Origin: Acorus gramineus
Taxonomy: Eukaryota; Streptophyta; Magnoliopsida; Acorales; Acoraceae
Reading direction: 5' to 3'
Length of the DNA: 64,000 nucleotides
Assembly: GCA_030737835.1 (NCBI GenBank)
Contig: JAUJYN010000040.1
Coordinates: forward strand, 972,810 to 1,036,809
In this document: piece by piece, positions 14,449 through 28,445 of the stretch
Position numbering within the stretch: position 1 is the stretch's first letter
Layout: each line of letters starts with the position of its first letter
The notes under the pieces: model-generated
The model's database searches: none
Told to the model about the DNA's origin: nothing
Seen by the model: the letters and a program-made list of their open reading frames with translations, nothing else
Made by a program: the position numbers and the translations under genes

Positions 14449-17350
14449 CCCAATCAAATCCCTAAAAATCTCCTAACCAATAAGCCAATCTCTCTATATT
14501 TCTTCTCTATTTTCAATTTTTTGTATTTCTACTCTGTCAATTGCTCTGTCTATATGATTACATGTGTTCTCCCTCTCAAATCTAAAACAATCTGTCTCGA
14601 ATCTCTATGCCATGTTCAAACCCTCTTTTTAAGCTATTTTCAAATTTTTATATCTTTTTCATTCAATTAAAATCTTTTTTTGGCCTTTTTTTTTTTTTTT
14701 TGTTGCTTTTCATGTTTTAATTAGTCCTGTCTGATATCTCTTTGCTAATATAAAAATTTAATTGACTGAAAATTTCATTTTATTATTGAAATATTTATTT
14801 GATTGAAAAAACTTGATTATACTCATTTAATTAGTTGGGCTGCAATTTTGGTATGTTAAACCAAGTTGGAACTGATTTACTCTTATGTTCGGACTTGTAC
14901 TGCGACACTTCTAATAAGAACCGTGGTAGCTCGTCTACCTCCCCCCCCCCCCAAAAAAAAAAAAACATCAAGCTCGAATCGATCCAAACTGATTTTTTTT
15001 TTGAGTCAATAGTTCTAGGGTTTGGTTTGAATATAGATTGAAAAATGAATAAACCGATATACATTGATTTTGATTTAATTTTACTTCAAAAAAAAATTTG
15101 AATTTACCCAACAAAACCAAATTAAATTTAAACACATGATTATTTATAATCAATATTCATTTAGATCATTCTTTTTATTTTAAAAACTATAGTGTTGTTA
15201 TACCATTAATATTCATAAAAAAAAATATACTAATTTATACCATAAATCCTACCATTTTGAGATATTTATGTAAAGTTGTAAATCAATCCCCCCAAAAAAA
15301 ACTCTAACCAACCCAAATTGGTAGGAAGAAAAAAAAATAATTGGGTATATATATATTTATCTTTAATGATTTGGTTCAGTTTTGGGTTCTCAGTTTGGTT
15401 TGGTTTTCAAGTTACATATAAATATAATTTAATTCAATTTGGGTTTGCTAAAAATCGATCTAATTGCACCTATATTAATTAGTGCTTTTGCAGCTCAAAA
15501 TGTGAGAAGAATAATTTTCAAATGATATTTATTTGGTTAATTATTTTTTGTTATTGTACTTTTTTTTTTATTAAACTGTAGGCATATGCCTTAATTTTAT
15601 TCAAAGCAAAGCATGCCTAAAGCAGTAGAATATGATAGATGAGGATTCTACCAGAGAAGCCTAACACAAATGCTTACTCCTCAATAACAATTTTACCCTC
15701 AATATACAACTTTGCTTGGTGCCCCACAAGTAACCCCCAAATCACGAATGAAATGCGTGATCGAATCTCAAAAGTTTTCAATGTAAACTCTTATATCTTT
15801 GGAAATCAAGTGATTGCGAGCTAACTATAACATCCACACGACTGTCGGGACGAAGGACTGAGAATTTTTGCCTGCCACCCACCTGTCCCCCTTGGCCCTA
15901 AGACACCTCCCTGCCTCTCATAGATCATTTAGTGAGGGGAAGATGATCCGTGATCCACTGCCAGGCCACTAGACACTTGAGAAACAGGTGACACCCCCCC
16001 CCCCCCCAGCCGCGCATAGTGAGCAAAGTGTATCGGCATAGGAACCCACTTGGCATGGTGCACTATGGTGATCTTCTCCTTATACAATTGCCACATATTA
16101 TAAATCTTTTCCTAGGATATACTTTGTACATTTTTATTTGAATGATCTTAATATAAATCTTTTGTGTGGATATTTATAAATATTTTTTGATGTAGTTGTT
16201 ACAAAAAAATTATTTAATCATAAAATAGGAGGTTTCAATTTTAATGATTGTACAATGTTGTATTTGTAATTTTATAACATTTATAGTTTAAAATAAAATA
16301 ATATACAAGACATTTTTTTTAATATAGATGTGGCCCGCTTTAAAAGTTTGCCTAGGCCCCGTAAAAAAAATAATGTTGAAGGCTGGCCTTGAATTGCACA
16401 AGGAACAAAACATAAATCATTTTTCCAAACTAGATCGCAACACAATTTAACGCATGGGTGCTAAACTACTCGGTGGCCGAAGTCCAGCCCAAATTGGAAA
16501 GAACAGAAAGCTATGGTTCACCAGGTGCTCCTTCACACATATTCTTTTTTTTTTTTTTAATAAGAATGGTGCTTCCAAGGATTTGATCCATTAACTTCTT
16601 TAACAAAGATAACAGGTGCTTACTGACTTAACCAAAACTCGGTTCACACACACATATATTCCTAATAGTCTTAACTCAATGGTTGTCTCTATTTGTTATC
16701 TATTTTCATCTCTACTACTTAAATTAAGCTCTCATTTGAGTAGTGATATATAAGTTATTTCAATATAGATTTGTATAGTCATTTTTCATTTAGTTATGTT
16801 TTATGTTATTCTAGTTGAAAAATGTAATAATAAATTTTTTTTTTGTATTTGATTGATCACAAAATTTTTTTTTCCAAATTATAGGTAAATGTAATGTGAA
16901 TAAGAAATTATAAAAGGTAAAAAAAAACATAATTTGATCGATGGTGGGCTAAAGTGATCTGACATGTGAACTCCATTATACTAGTGGAATAGATTTAGCG
17001 GAACAATACAATTTTAGATACCTAGAATACCAATACTAACTTATTTACACATATTCTAACATAGCAAAATCCACTTATTTCTTGCAAGGAAATAAATTTT
17101 TTGGCCCATTCATCCATATTTCACCATATTCTCCACCTATTCCACTACCCAAATAGGAGATAAATTTTTTTTTTATTTTTTTGCACACTCTTCTTCTCAC
17201 CGTATAATCTCCTTCTCATTGGTCTATCCCTCCTCGCCAGTCTGCCACTTATCAGCCATCCGTCTCCTCCTCACTTTCATTAAATGAGGTATACTACTTT
17301 TTTTAAAACAAAATAAAAAAAAGTGCAGACTGCATTTAAAATTATACATA
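14449..17350. other. AT-rich intergenic region
   Basis: No gene or complete element is recognised. It holds poly-C/poly-A runs at about 14941-14964 and a poly-C run near 15986-16001 inside a GC-richer block (15840-16080) that looks like a fragment of an older element. Short open frames here have no recognisable domain. Confidence 0.4.
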
Positions 17351-17351
17351 T

Positions 17352-17612
17352 GCTGTTACACTTTTTTTTTTTACCCCAATTCCAATCTCATGCGTCGATA
17401 GAAAATTAACAACGCATATTCTCACATTAACGAAATTGTGATTAAATATTTTTTTTATATTTTCTATAAATGTTTTCATGCAATTAATTAAAAAATGTTT
17501 CATTTTTATAAAAATATATACCTTATTAAATAAAATATATTATTTTTAAAACATTCAAAACACATGTAAACTGAAATTATGATTGAAAATGAAGGCGTAC
17601 ATAACATTATCC
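17352..17612 (+). repeat. dispersed repeat R1, intact copy
   Basis: This copy aligns by eye along its whole length with 22376-22639. Shared phrases include a GTTACAC start followed by a T run, CGTATT/CGTATA then CTCACATTAAC, ATTTTCTATAAATG, and TATATTATTTTTAAAA. It continues past GTACATAACATTATCC without interruption. That shows what the second copy looked like before an insertion. The family is not identified. Confidence 0.6.
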
Positions 17613-18480
17613 AAATGATATATCCAACCTTATAGGCAACCCTCATCGGTTTTCCTTTTTTAAAAAAAATGCACACTTTCCATTGAAATACATAGTATAT
17701 ATGAATTAAAGTATATATTAAAATACGTTGGCGTTTTTTTTTTTTCCAAAAAAAATTAAAAATTTTGTAACCCTATACAATGATAGAATGCACACACTAC
17801 GATAGGGGCAGTGTATGATATCATAATGTATGTCACCGCAGTTGGGGCTGTAAATCGGATTGAGTGTATCAACTCTCTATTCAAAAACACAAAGAATAGT
17901 ATATACTCACAAGTCCCGGCCAGGATAGGATTCGAAACGGATGTCATTACTTTCTTTCCAAAGGGTTGCCAATATGAAAGTTTACAACTTCCCTTGACAT
18001 TCAAAGGTGATGCTAAAACTAGGCATGGAGTCGAGCAATTTATTGGAGCACAGAAACCAGCATATAGAATAAACTCTACGACCTTTATGGGAATATATAT
18101 ATGGACAAATAAAGAATGCTGTGTGATCCATTTATTTCATATGTACAGCTTGGAAATAAATAAAATCAGCTAGAAGGCATTGTCTTTTGCAGTTTTAAAG
18201 GCAAAAAAATACTAACAACCAAAAAAGGAACCACCTAGCAAATAATCTTATCATCTCCGTTGTACCAATATGCAATTATCTGTCTCCAGGGTGGATATTT
18301 ATTTTATTACCTCCAAACTCGAAACAGCCCTGTAATGCGCAGAAGGCCATAGTATGAGATCTTGTTGGATGTAGTCCTTGCTTGGACAAGATTTCGGAGG
18401 CAACACGCTCCGAAGTGAAAACTGTGGGGCAGCATATAAGAAGATTTCATGGTCATTTGTGACTTGAAACTTCAGCCTTG
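17613..18480. other. 3' flank of the GT47 gene
   Basis: AT-rich sequence that should include the 3' UTR of the minus-strand gene ending at 18481. An open frame at 17811-18173 (plus) has no recognisable domain and is not called. Confidence 0.4.
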
Positions 18481-21400
18481 TCATTGTAACTTGGCTGATA
18501 ATGTCCTATTATGGTAAGAGCAAATGCACGAACAGTCTGAATCAGGTAAATCCCTCTGGACAAGCCGTTTCTCACGGTTTATCATTAGCTTTATTAGGGG
18601 AAGCTTTGAGGAGACTTGTCGCCATATCTCATTCACTGTACCGTTTGGATCCTCATACTCAAAGTATCGCCTGACCTGCAGCATGAGTCGGAATTCTGTT
18701 AGAATTTCTCACCGTTCAGCGTTTAGTAATTTGGAGTTACAGCGGCCCATGAAAATATTGAACTAACCAACTAATCTCTGATGCCTAGGCTAATAAGAAA
18801 AATATGTTCCTTTGCAATCAATTATGCTATGTAGATCAAAAAAACAATTTACATAATAGCAAGTGATTATGCAAGGAAAGAATGATAATGGTTTACTATA
18901 TATGCATGAGCACAAATTGAGAAAAAGGAAACACAGCAACAAGAAGAAAAGAAGGTAAATATCTAATCCAAGTAATGAGCCCAAAGTCTAATTTAACATA
19001 TGATCCTCTTTCCACAAAAGATAAAAAAAATTTGGTACTTCGGTTTTTGGAAGATTAGAAATTTGTTGTGATGTACACAGACATGATAAATCAACCATGA
19101 AGATAAATGAGAAGGAACAAATACATCTTTTATAAGAAATAACTCATTCAGTAGAGAACACCCATGCTACCTGGCTTTTAAGACTGGCATACTCTGAGTT
19201 GACCAAATCATTATTGAAGAGACGAAAAAATGTAAAATCATTTAACATGTTCAGAGCCATAAAAACTTTATTTTTGTTTAGGGCCTTTTTCAATTTGAAG
19301 GCTCATCATTTGTAGCATGCAAATAATGAACCAACTACAATGATAAACTTTACGATGTAAAGGAAGGCCAATGACCGAGTTTAATAGATCATTCATAGTA
19401 AGGAAGGAGTAGTGAGTTAATACCGCTTTAAGCTCTTGTTGATACTGCAGAATACTCTCATCACTTATCTTCCGGAGCAATGACGTCAGGTAGCCTGGCT
19501 TTACAGCATTGACTGTATCGACAAATATTGCAACTTTTCTATAGTCTACGACATCTTCGAAAGGCAGCTCAATGTAGTCACTGACTATAACTGGTATGCA
19601 CAGGCTTACGATTGCATCAAAGAGCCTGCAAGCTGAGGGTGTATCTCCGGCAGGATGTAAACAGTACTTAGACGAATGCATTCCTTGAGTTGCCATCCGT
19701 CGACTCTCTCTGGACTGTGCTCCATGTTTTACTACAACATCTTCTTCATCCTCAAGAATCTGGAAAAGGGTGTCACGAATTTTTCCTCCCTGCAATACAG
19801 AAACCACAATAAGCATCTGATTTTGAAGAAAAATTATTGAAATGTTTTTACCATATAAGGAGACAAATTTCCAACACTTGATTAAACTTACAATAATCAT
19901 CAAGAGCATTGCCAAAAAATCCGACCCCCAAATAATCACAATGGTCATTGAATTAGAATTTCTGTACAATTCAGGAGCAGACAGAGAAAATTGCAACGTG
20001 TCTCACCAAATCCTATGTCCATAAATCCTAATATGTTAAATTAAATCACATTTTCATGATATTGATTCAACATGATGCATTTATCTGAAAATATTTCAAT
20101 TATCTCATCCTAAAAAAATAAGAAAAACCTCTGCCAATCAATTCAATAGGACCATATATCTTTCCCAAGATGAATTCATACATTGCATGGATATAAATCA
20201 ACCCAGGATGCAATTTCCAGGAGAATGGTTGTAAACGAAACCGAACATGTTACACATCCACCATTACCCAAAATCAATGTTGCCTGTTGTTTTTATTCCA
20301 TAGCATAAAGACAATGACAGACACCTAGTCCCTACTTACCTAAACTATAAAGGAGACCCAGAAATTTGTTCCATATTTAAATGAGCTCAAACAATGCCAT
20401 CAAAGCAATTTTCCCTACCACCCAACTGTTCCAAAAGCGGCCCGCAGGGCCCTCTCTTACTCACAAATTAGCCTCCATGATGGCCCTCGCCAATCAACAG
20501 GGGCACATTGTTGAGGACTGATTACAAACAAGATAACATTTCAACCCACAAAGCTAATGTTCTATGCATAAATTCCCAAAATTCAATTTCAAATTGTTGA
20601 TAACCCAATAAAATCAATATCAGACTTGCAGAAATCAGCCAAAACAAGATCTCACCTCCTTCCGGTACCGGTTTCCCATGAAGAACAGCAAAGATTCCCT
20701 CTTCTCCACCCCAACGGGTCCCTTGAATGGATTGATCCGGTGCGAATACGGCAGGATCACGTCCTTCACCAGCGACGCCTGGCCGGGCCTCAACCTCCCA
20801 AAATCCGAAACCAAAAGCACCGCATTCTTTACCCGATCGACCACCTTATACAGCGCGTTCGGATCCTGCGCGATGAAAACGTGATCCCTCCCTCCGTTCC
20901 TCCTCCAGTACTCCTGCCCCTCCAGCCACTCAATGAGCTCCTCCTGCATCGCTTCATCACTGTAACTCCCACCGGCGGTGGCCACCACCCCGACCGAGCG
21001 GATCGGGTTCACAACAAGACTCAACGACGAGAAGAACGGGACATAGAACAGGTCAGCCGACTCCGGATCGCGGACGACCTCGACAGGGGAGTCTCCACGA
21101 CCGTCCGATCTATTGAGGTCGGCGAACAGCCACCACTCGGCGGAGTGTTGGTGGCCGGGGTACTTGGCGGCGGAGGCGGAGGCGCCGGAGATACTGCCGC
21201 GGGCGGAGAGGTAGCTGTCGATGACGCCGTGGGTGAACCTGCGGGGGAGATCGTAGACGTAGATCTTGGGCTTGGGAGGTCGATCGGACGGTGGGTAGGG
21301 GTTGATGGGGTCGGATGGGAAGAGGGAGGTGGTGGTGAAGAAGGCGTAGAGGGCGAGGAGGGCGAGGGAGGCGGCGAAGAGGGTCGGCTTGAGGAGGGAC

Positions 21401-21510
21401 TTCTTTGGAGGGGGCATTTTGGGGATTAGGGTTTTGTCGATGGTGGTGGTGGTGGTGGTGGTGGAGGTGGGTTGCTTCGAGGGTTTCCTGGTTTTGGTTC
21501 GTTCGGACAT
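18481..21510 (-). CDS. ARAD-type GT47 (exostosin family) glycosyltransferase, three exons
   Basis: Minus-strand exons are 21510-20656, 19789-19424 and 18675-18481, with GT/AG borders, both introns phase 0 (866 and 748 bp). The product is a type II Golgi membrane protein: a basic, Thr-rich N-terminus (a GGT repeat encodes seven Thr), a signal anchor near residues 38-58 ([15 protein letters not shown]), then the exostosin domain. Visible motifs are [56 protein letters not shown] and [11 protein letters not shown]. They match, from memory, Arabidopsis ARAD1/ARAD2, implicated in arabinan side chains of pectin. The first in-frame ATG is 21510 (471 residues). An ATG at 21417 gives 440 residues, closer to the Arabidopsis length, and has the better context (A at -3). 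No lesion is seen. Confidence 0.9.
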
Positions 21511-22375
21511 GCGGATCACCGTTGGTTTGGTAGGGTTAAGGAGGTAGAGAGAAGGGTCCACCGGTGAGGATGATGATGCCTTGCCCTTTTGGGGTGGTAT
21601 TATGCACTCATTAGACGTGCGGGTGGAGGAAGTCGTATTTTTATGAGCCCGTCCATTACCACCAACCCAAGTGTTGTCCCCGACAACCTAAAAAATTTTT
21701 AAAGGGTGAATTGTCTGTATACCTCGAATCCCTCATTTTGTTCATTCCCCCTAATTTTTCAAAAAAAAAATTTTACCCCTCTGATTTATTTTTTTTAAAT
21801 CCCATAAGTACCCTTCATATAAGACAAAGAAAAATCATTTCCTCTTTTGTTCGCTTCTTCTTCCACAAACTAGATCCCCTTTTATTCTCTTCTTCTTCCC
21901 TAAATCAGTCGAAGCACTTCTCCAAACAACCAATTTTTCTTCTTCTTCCTCAAGAGAGCGTCAAAAATCTTGTTGCAATCCATCGTCGACACTGAGATCC
22001 TTCACCCTGTCACCCTTCGTCGTTCACTATTCACATTCCCGCTCACCAATCCACAGTTCACCTCGTCGCTCTTCACGCCATCACCGATCTATCACATTTT
22101 CATCATTAGTTGGGTCACAATCAACAAATGTGTAAGGATCCAATGCCTAGCCAGTTATCAGCGGACTTTGAAGTGTAGGTGAGAAGGAATTATTGTTTAA
22201 GGTTCCTCTGTAATTCGTTAAACTATAATGGTATGCTATATAATTTTACTGTTTGCACTTAAGAGTGCTTCTTCCCGACAGATTTGAAACAGGACGGTAT
22301 CTTATCATGTGTTTTGTATGCCAATTTTAAATTCTAACATCCTCTTATATATTAGTTACTTTTTTTTCAGTGTTG
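21511..22375. other. upstream region of the GT47 gene
   Basis: The first about 90 bases include the likely 5' UTR. From 21690 to 22150 there is CT-rich sequence with a short open frame (21711-21995, plus) that has no recognisable domain. It could be an old fragment of another element. I see no gene. Confidence 0.4.
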
Positions 22376-22639
22376 TTACACAGTTTTTTTTTTTTCCGGC
22401 CATAATTCCAATTTCATATGCGTCAATAGAAAAATAAAAACGTGTATACTCACATTAACAGGGTTTATGATTTGATAAAAAAAAATTACATTTTCTATAA
22501 ATGCATCCATGTAATTCATTGAAGTATATGCATTATTTTTTATAAAAACATGTACCTCATTAGATGAGATATATTATTTTTAAAAAATTCAAAACATATA
22601 TAGACTGAAATTAGGACTAAAAATGGGGTTGTACATAAT
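22376..22639 (+). repeat. dispersed repeat R1, copy split by the hAT insertion
   Basis: Copy of 17352-17612 that stops at GTTGTACATAAT. The sequence expected next from the intact copy (ACATTATC) is found at 44363, just after the hAT right end. This places the insertion precisely and shows that 22640-44356 is all inserted DNA. Confidence 0.65.
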
Positions 22640-24838
22640 CAGAGGCGGACATATGAGTTGCCTAGGCCGGGCTGTAGCCCAGCCCAGATTTTGTATTTTC
22701 TTTATTACTTGATTATATATATTATAATATTTATATTTTATATTACATAAATTACATTTTTATACATAAAATACATTCCTAAGAAACTAGATATCAACCT
22801 AACAAATTAATAACAATCAAATAGTATCCTAACAAACTGAATCTCAACTTAACAAACCAAATCAAACTTTGGCCTGTTTGAAAATGGGTTTTGAGATTGG
22901 CAGCTTTTGTAACATCTCTATATTTTTAGTCTTATATATTTATTTTAAATATATAATGGAATTTTTAAATTGAAATTTAATTATTTCATTTTTAGATTTG
23001 GCGGTGGGTCCAAATGGGTCCAATTTGATTTATAATTATAATAATTATAAATTGATGTTGAAATATTTATTTTATATTTTTCTGGAGATCTTTATAGTCT
23101 CAAGATATTTTGGTTGAAATTTGGTGAGATTCGGAGTTCGAAAAATTATGTTTTTAGGATTTTGTGTTAAGTTATTGGGCTCAGAGATCTAGTTGCGAAT
23201 CCAGAATATCTTTTAGTAGGCTTCAGGGATCTGTTCGTAAATCGGATAGGGATCTGTCTATAAATCGGATAAGGACCTAGTTGTAAACCCGTAATACGTG
23301 AGGGGTCGTTTTGTAATTTGGTAAAAACCCCTTTTATATAACATGTTTTGGGTTAGGGTTTGCATCAGAATTCTCATGAGGCATGAAGGGTGGTGATGAC
23401 CTAACTCTACTTGTCGAGCACCACAATGTGAGAAATCTTTCTCTATTGATTTTTATTGTTTAGTGTTTCAATTTATTTTTGGTTAGGAGATGATTGTGTC
23501 AATCGATTATTTGGGGAAGAAGGTTGATGGATTAGGGTTAGGGTTTGATTGATTTTAAATAGATGATTTTTTTATTAGATTTCAATGGATCTCGAAGGAT
23601 TTCTTAAGATCAAACTAGATTTATTGGTTTTGGGATTTAAGGGTTATTTTCGGGTTGATTGTATACCTGATCATTAAATCATGTTTTTTACTATGATAGA
23701 GTCGTTTATGGGAAAATTGTATTTCACAAACAGAAATAGGTTTCGAAAAGATCTTTCCAACGAATCATGAATCGTCCAATTCGGAGTTACGGGTAGAAAG
23801 TTATGATTTTTCAAAGATTTCTGTGCAGTTTCCTAGAATTTAAATATTTTGCTTTATGACCAAGTTTGATGAATTTTAGAGATTTAAGAGATCCCAAATG
23901 GATGTTTAATGAGTATAATTTGATTTATGGGTTTTGATGATTTTATTCATCTGGTGACTCAAATTGGATCTTAAATCGATAATTTGGTTTAGTGGTGTCA
24001 CGCCCCAGGGCGGCCGTCCCCGAGACGTGGCAATAATAAAATATCAGCTATCAATACTTGAGGTCAATAAAGACTCCAACAACAACACACAAGGTGGCAA
24101 AGCAAGGATAATGATAACTGACTGAAAAGCGGAAGCATAATATATAAAAAATGTCTGTAAACCAAAAACATTATTACAGACTCGAATACACAATCACTAT
24201 CCTGTGAGAGCCAAGTTTAGACCATAGAAAATACAACCTGTGCCACATGCACGATTTACAATACATACAATGACTCTAGGACTGCTGATAACCTCGCACT
24301 CGCCACCCGCCGGAAGAACGCTCCACGCCCATAAGACCACGCCACAGGAAAGCTCCAGCTCCACGCCCAACACTGCCCCTGAAAAGAAACAGTATGCGAG
24401 GGGTGAGCTACAATCTCAGTGAGTGGCTGGAAACCAATCACCATACAACAGTTCAATACATAAACAATTCCCTTTCAAGGAAAACATGGGTGGAAACCCA
24501 TGGATAACAGGGTCACGCGGCAGCGCGACCAACCTCACCTTTACCCTCACTCCTGGAGAGAGACTCTTGGGACTTTTGGGGAGAGACCATACCGTTGGTC
24601 GAGGAGACCCGGGCTTATTGATCCACACAACACTACTGGATCATCTCCATCGAGGTAACTACCCAACGATGTCTTTGAACATCGACACGAGACCGGACCC
24701 AACAACTATGGGAACGGACGAACAACGAATGGGTCACGCGGTGATGTGTCTTCACCTCATCCTCACCCTCACCCCTTAGAGGTGACATAGGACTTGTGGA
24801 AGAGATTTAGACTGCTCTACACCCTTGGTCCACCGGTA

Positions 24839-25117
24839 GCCCTTTCCCCGCGTAACCTGTACCTGGTATACTCCCACGATCAGTACGCTTCCGAACGCAT
24901 CAGTGGTACTTATGGATGGGAGCCCTCTGTTAGGACAGCTTTCCCAACGCCGGGGAGTTCCTACATCGGATCCAACGAAGGGGAGAACGATTCCACGCTC
25001 GCAATGTCATTCGTTAGCCCTCTCCCGGGTAGCCTCTACCTGGTATACTCCCACGATCAGTACGCTCCCGAATGCATCGGTGGTACCTACGGATGGGAGC
25101 CCTCTGTCAGGACAGCT
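24839..25117. repeat. 102-bp segment repeated with a 179-bp period
   Basis: Bases 24839-24940 and 25018-25117 both contain the phrases CTGGTATACTCCCACGATCA, GATGGGAGCCCTCTGT and AGGACAGCT in the same order. The duplication lies inside LTR family C. Copies of the same phrases recur singly in families B and C elsewhere (for example 47878-47955 and 51680-51765). Confidence 0.65.
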
Positions 25118-25356
25118 ACAACCCGGGCCTCTTCAACACAGACGACATTGGGAGTAAACATTCCATGTTCGCAAAACGAACCCAATGGAAAAACACTACA
25201 CTCGATAATCACATATCGATGATAGCGAACACTATTGTACTCCCACACGGTTGCGTCGCTCGGACACAGGGGGGTGTCACGCCCCAACTACCGGCTTAAC
25301 AATCCGATAAGATAATGAATTCTCCTGAATTCCAAACGAGCGCATCGCTCGGATGC

Positions 25357-28328
25357 TGTAACACCTGTGCATTTTCTCTTATTTATATATTTGATTTAAA
25401 TATATAAATAGGATATTTGAATTAAAATTAGTGTATTTTGTGTGTTTTTAAGTTTTGGCCCATTTAGTGTATCCTTATGGGCCCATTTTAGTTTGTAATT
25501 TTAAATACTATTTGTTAATTTTAAAAAATTATATATATTTTCTTTCGAACATTTTTAAGATTTTAATGGTTACAATTTTATAAAATTTTAGATCACAAAA
25601 TATTAAGTTTTGAGCTTTCATTGTTATTGATTTTCAGGGACCTAGTTTTTGAATCTTGAATTTTTCTATTATAGACTGCAGGGACCTATCTGTAATTCGT
25701 ATAGGGACCTATTTATAAATCAGAAAAAAATTCAAAGGCCATTGTATAATGTTTCCACGCCTCCGTTTCTGCAATGATTTTCTAATCAATGTTTTTCACG
25801 CCTAAAATATGTATATCTTACATAATTGTGTTGCAATTAATATTGTATATTTGATTTGATTTGTTTTATTACATATATGATATAATAAATATAAAATTTA
25901 TGATTTCCTTAGTTGTCATTTCTTATTTTGGTTATTCATATATTCTTTTTTTTTGTGCATATCATTTCAAATCTTTCTAATAACCACTTTTTAAATTTAA
26001 ATTGAAATCAAATGAGAATATTAGATTAGATAAATATGTATATATGAGAGAGAGAGAGAGGGAGAGAGAGAGATGTGAGGTGCCGAAGAGTTTGGGAGAG
26101 AGAGAGAGAGAGAGCGGAGAGAGAAAGGAGTTAGAGAGAGAAAAAAAAAGGTATTTAATATATTTTTTCTTTTTACCTTTTGATTTTTCTATTATTTATT
26201 AGATCCATGCTTAAGTATTTGGATTTTTTGAGCTTTTAATAAAAAATAGGTTTTTGATTTATTAATTATTTTAAGAATTAAATATTTTTTTTTGTTATGG
26301 GATTTTGTGTTTTTATCAAATTAGAGTTTTGATATACATATGTTCATATTGTTAGATTCTTATATTTTTATAAAACCAGGGTTTTGATCTATTATTTATT
26401 ATTATTAGATCTAAGTTAGATTATTAAAATTGAATTTTCTTTAATAAAGCTAGGTTTATGATTTATACAAATCCATAAGATGATAAGTTTTATTTGTTTT
26501 CAACTTTTACTAATTAATAGTTTTTTTTTATAGAGAAAAATGTGTGTTTTCATGTTATTATATCAATTTTCGTTATTTTATTATTATTTTGAATTTTCTG
26601 GATATTGTCTTTTTCTGTGTTTTATCTTTTCTGGTTTTGTCTTTTAGTGTTTGGTTAGATGGTAAATAGGTTTTTATTCTTCTTCTTAGGTTCTATTATA
26701 TTTTCTTTTGTATGATTTATATGAGATAAATTTAGCTCATTGGGTATAAAGATTTATACCTATTGATTATGATTAGAGAAATTAGGTCTAGGCTTGAATT
26801 ATAGGTTTTAATTAATAATTTATTTGGTTCATCTAGGTTGTAAATTTTGTTGCGGGCTTCATTCTCCGGACCTAGGGTCCATTCGAGGTGAGTGGGCTTA
26901 TCGATTTATTTCGTGTGAGCTTTTGCTCTATAACGTTGAATTTCATATGCCAATGATATTTATTGTGATAAATTTGCATGATTTGGATATTTTTTTCATA
27001 TTGGTCAAATTGCATTTTTATTAAATAAAATTGCATGATTTAATTCATTCATTATGTCATTTAAAATAGCATGTATTATGCTATTCATGTTTCAAGAATT
27101 AATGTAATACATTTTTCTAATGCTTATGTTTTTGAAATAATATTTGGATTAAGGATTATCATTTTTGATATTTTTGAAAAAATTTAGGACTAGTGAAAAC
27201 AACCTAGTCCTAGGTGATTTTATTAAGATGCACATCATAGCATATTTCAGGAATAAATCCCCCCGTTGTATTTCGCCTTTGGGGAGGAAGGTCTAGGACT
27301 CGAAGAGTCTCAAGATCGGTGAGGGGTGTGGTAAAGCATTCCTTGTAGCGGCAGATTCCTTTGTTTGGAGTTTGCAGCAACCGGGGCATCCTGTGCTGGT
27401 GTTCTCGTAGTGATGGCAGCGGCGACCCATCAGCGTCTTCTAGATCCGACGTCTCCTCGAGGGAGCTTTTTGAGCGATTTAGTCGCTTGGGGCTTGGCAC
27501 ACCTATTTTGGGGAAACGGTTCTTCCGATTGAGAACCCAACCCGGTCATATCATTTAAACCTCATGATTTCTACAACGTGGGCCAAGGATTGGGCCACAT
27601 GATTGCTTTAAAATATATATATTTTTTTAGCTCATGAATTTATATTGATTTATTAAAGGAAATTCTTGTTTTTAATATAACTTTATGTTATGTATATATA
27701 TGATTGTATCATTTAACTCTCATGCTTTTTCTTGTGTGGGCCAAGGATTGGGCTATGTGCTTGCATTAAAATGTTTTTTTTTTAAGTTCATGATTTTAAA
27801 TCGATTTAATAAAATAAAAGATTTATTAAAAGAAATTCTGAATTTTATATAACTTATTTTTATATATAACTGTCACGTGAAGTAATTTGTCAATGGGCTT
27901 ATTCACTGAGTTAATTGCTCACCCTTTTCGATATGGGCTGGTTGTTTCATAACCAGGTATCGCATATTTCGAGGATCAAATTGAAGTTTGGGCTTTTCGC
28001 ATCTTTCATGAATATTTTCGAAGTAGTGGTTCAAATGTGAATTATAGTCACGATCGACTATTTGGGTTTGTTCAGTTTAGATGGCTCCCACAGGGGTGGT
28101 TTATTGTGTATTTCCTTTTAGTATCTTGTTTTCGCAAAACTCTGATATTTTGTAAGACCATTGGTGATTTAAAAACATTGGATATTATTTATATTTATTA
28201 TCATCTGTTTCATTATATTGTTATCATAAAAAAAAAAGAGCTGCAAATTTTGGTCTTGTATTTAGATTAAATTTAGTAGCGACACATTTACCGTCCGATA
28301 AACGGTTAGGTTAATGCGGGGCGTTACA
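25357..28328 (+). mobile_element. left LTR of the chimeric gypsy (family A-like, 2972 bp)
   Basis: It has TG...CA ends and shares with family A at 22908 the opening TGTAACA(C/T)C, the phrase AGGGACCTA repeated near 25640-25715, and the GCGTTACA end. A GA microsatellite is at 26045-26141. The shared LTR box is in a weaker form at 27902-27928 (TTCACTGAG...GCTCACCC). There is no open frame of note. Confidence 0.65.
26045..26141 (+). repeat. interrupted GA microsatellite
   Basis: About 97 bases made mostly of (GA)n, broken by a GATGTGAGGTGCCGAAG spacer. It lies inside the left LTR of the chimeric gypsy. The 66-codon open frame through it only reflects the repeat. Confidence 0.8.
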
Positions 28329-28330
28329 GA

Positions 28331-28342
28331 TGGTATCAGAGC
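28331..28342 (+). other. primer-binding site (initiator tRNA-Met type)
   Basis: TGGTATCAGAGC lies two bases after the left LTR. It is complementary to the 3' end of plant initiator tRNA-Met, the usual primer of plant gypsy and copia reverse transcription. It fixes the end of the left LTR at 28328. Confidence 0.85.
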
Positions 28343-28376
28343 CACGTCCTGTCAGAGCCTAGGTGAGGGTTTTGTC

Positions 28377-28445
28377 TAGAAAAAAAAAGGGTGTTATATT
28401 TTTGTGACATTTGTTATTTCATTTAGAAAAAAAAGGGTGTTATAT
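28377..28445 (+). repeat. duplicated A-rich junction sequence
   Basis: TAGAAAAAAAAAGGGTGTTA (28377 on) and TAGAAAAAAAAGGGTGTTA (28424 on), each continued by TAT, lie 47 bases apart. The second runs straight into pol sequence (LPGLPP, about 28446). It marks the point where the leader of one element joins the pol of another. Confidence 0.7.

Noticed and set aside
17811..18173. 120-codon plus-strand open frame downstream of the GT47 gene
   Set aside because: It has no domain, no splice or start context, and overlaps the likely 3' UTR region.
20626..21429. 267-codon plus-strand open frame, rich in Gly and Arg
   Set aside because: It lies antisense to exon 1 of the GT47 gene. Its composition is that of the complementary strand, and it has no known domain.
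21511..21561. Extension of the GT47 frame upstream of 21510
   Set aside because: The codon at 21561 is GTG, not ATG, and plant nuclear genes rarely start at GTG. The first ATG in frame is at 21510.
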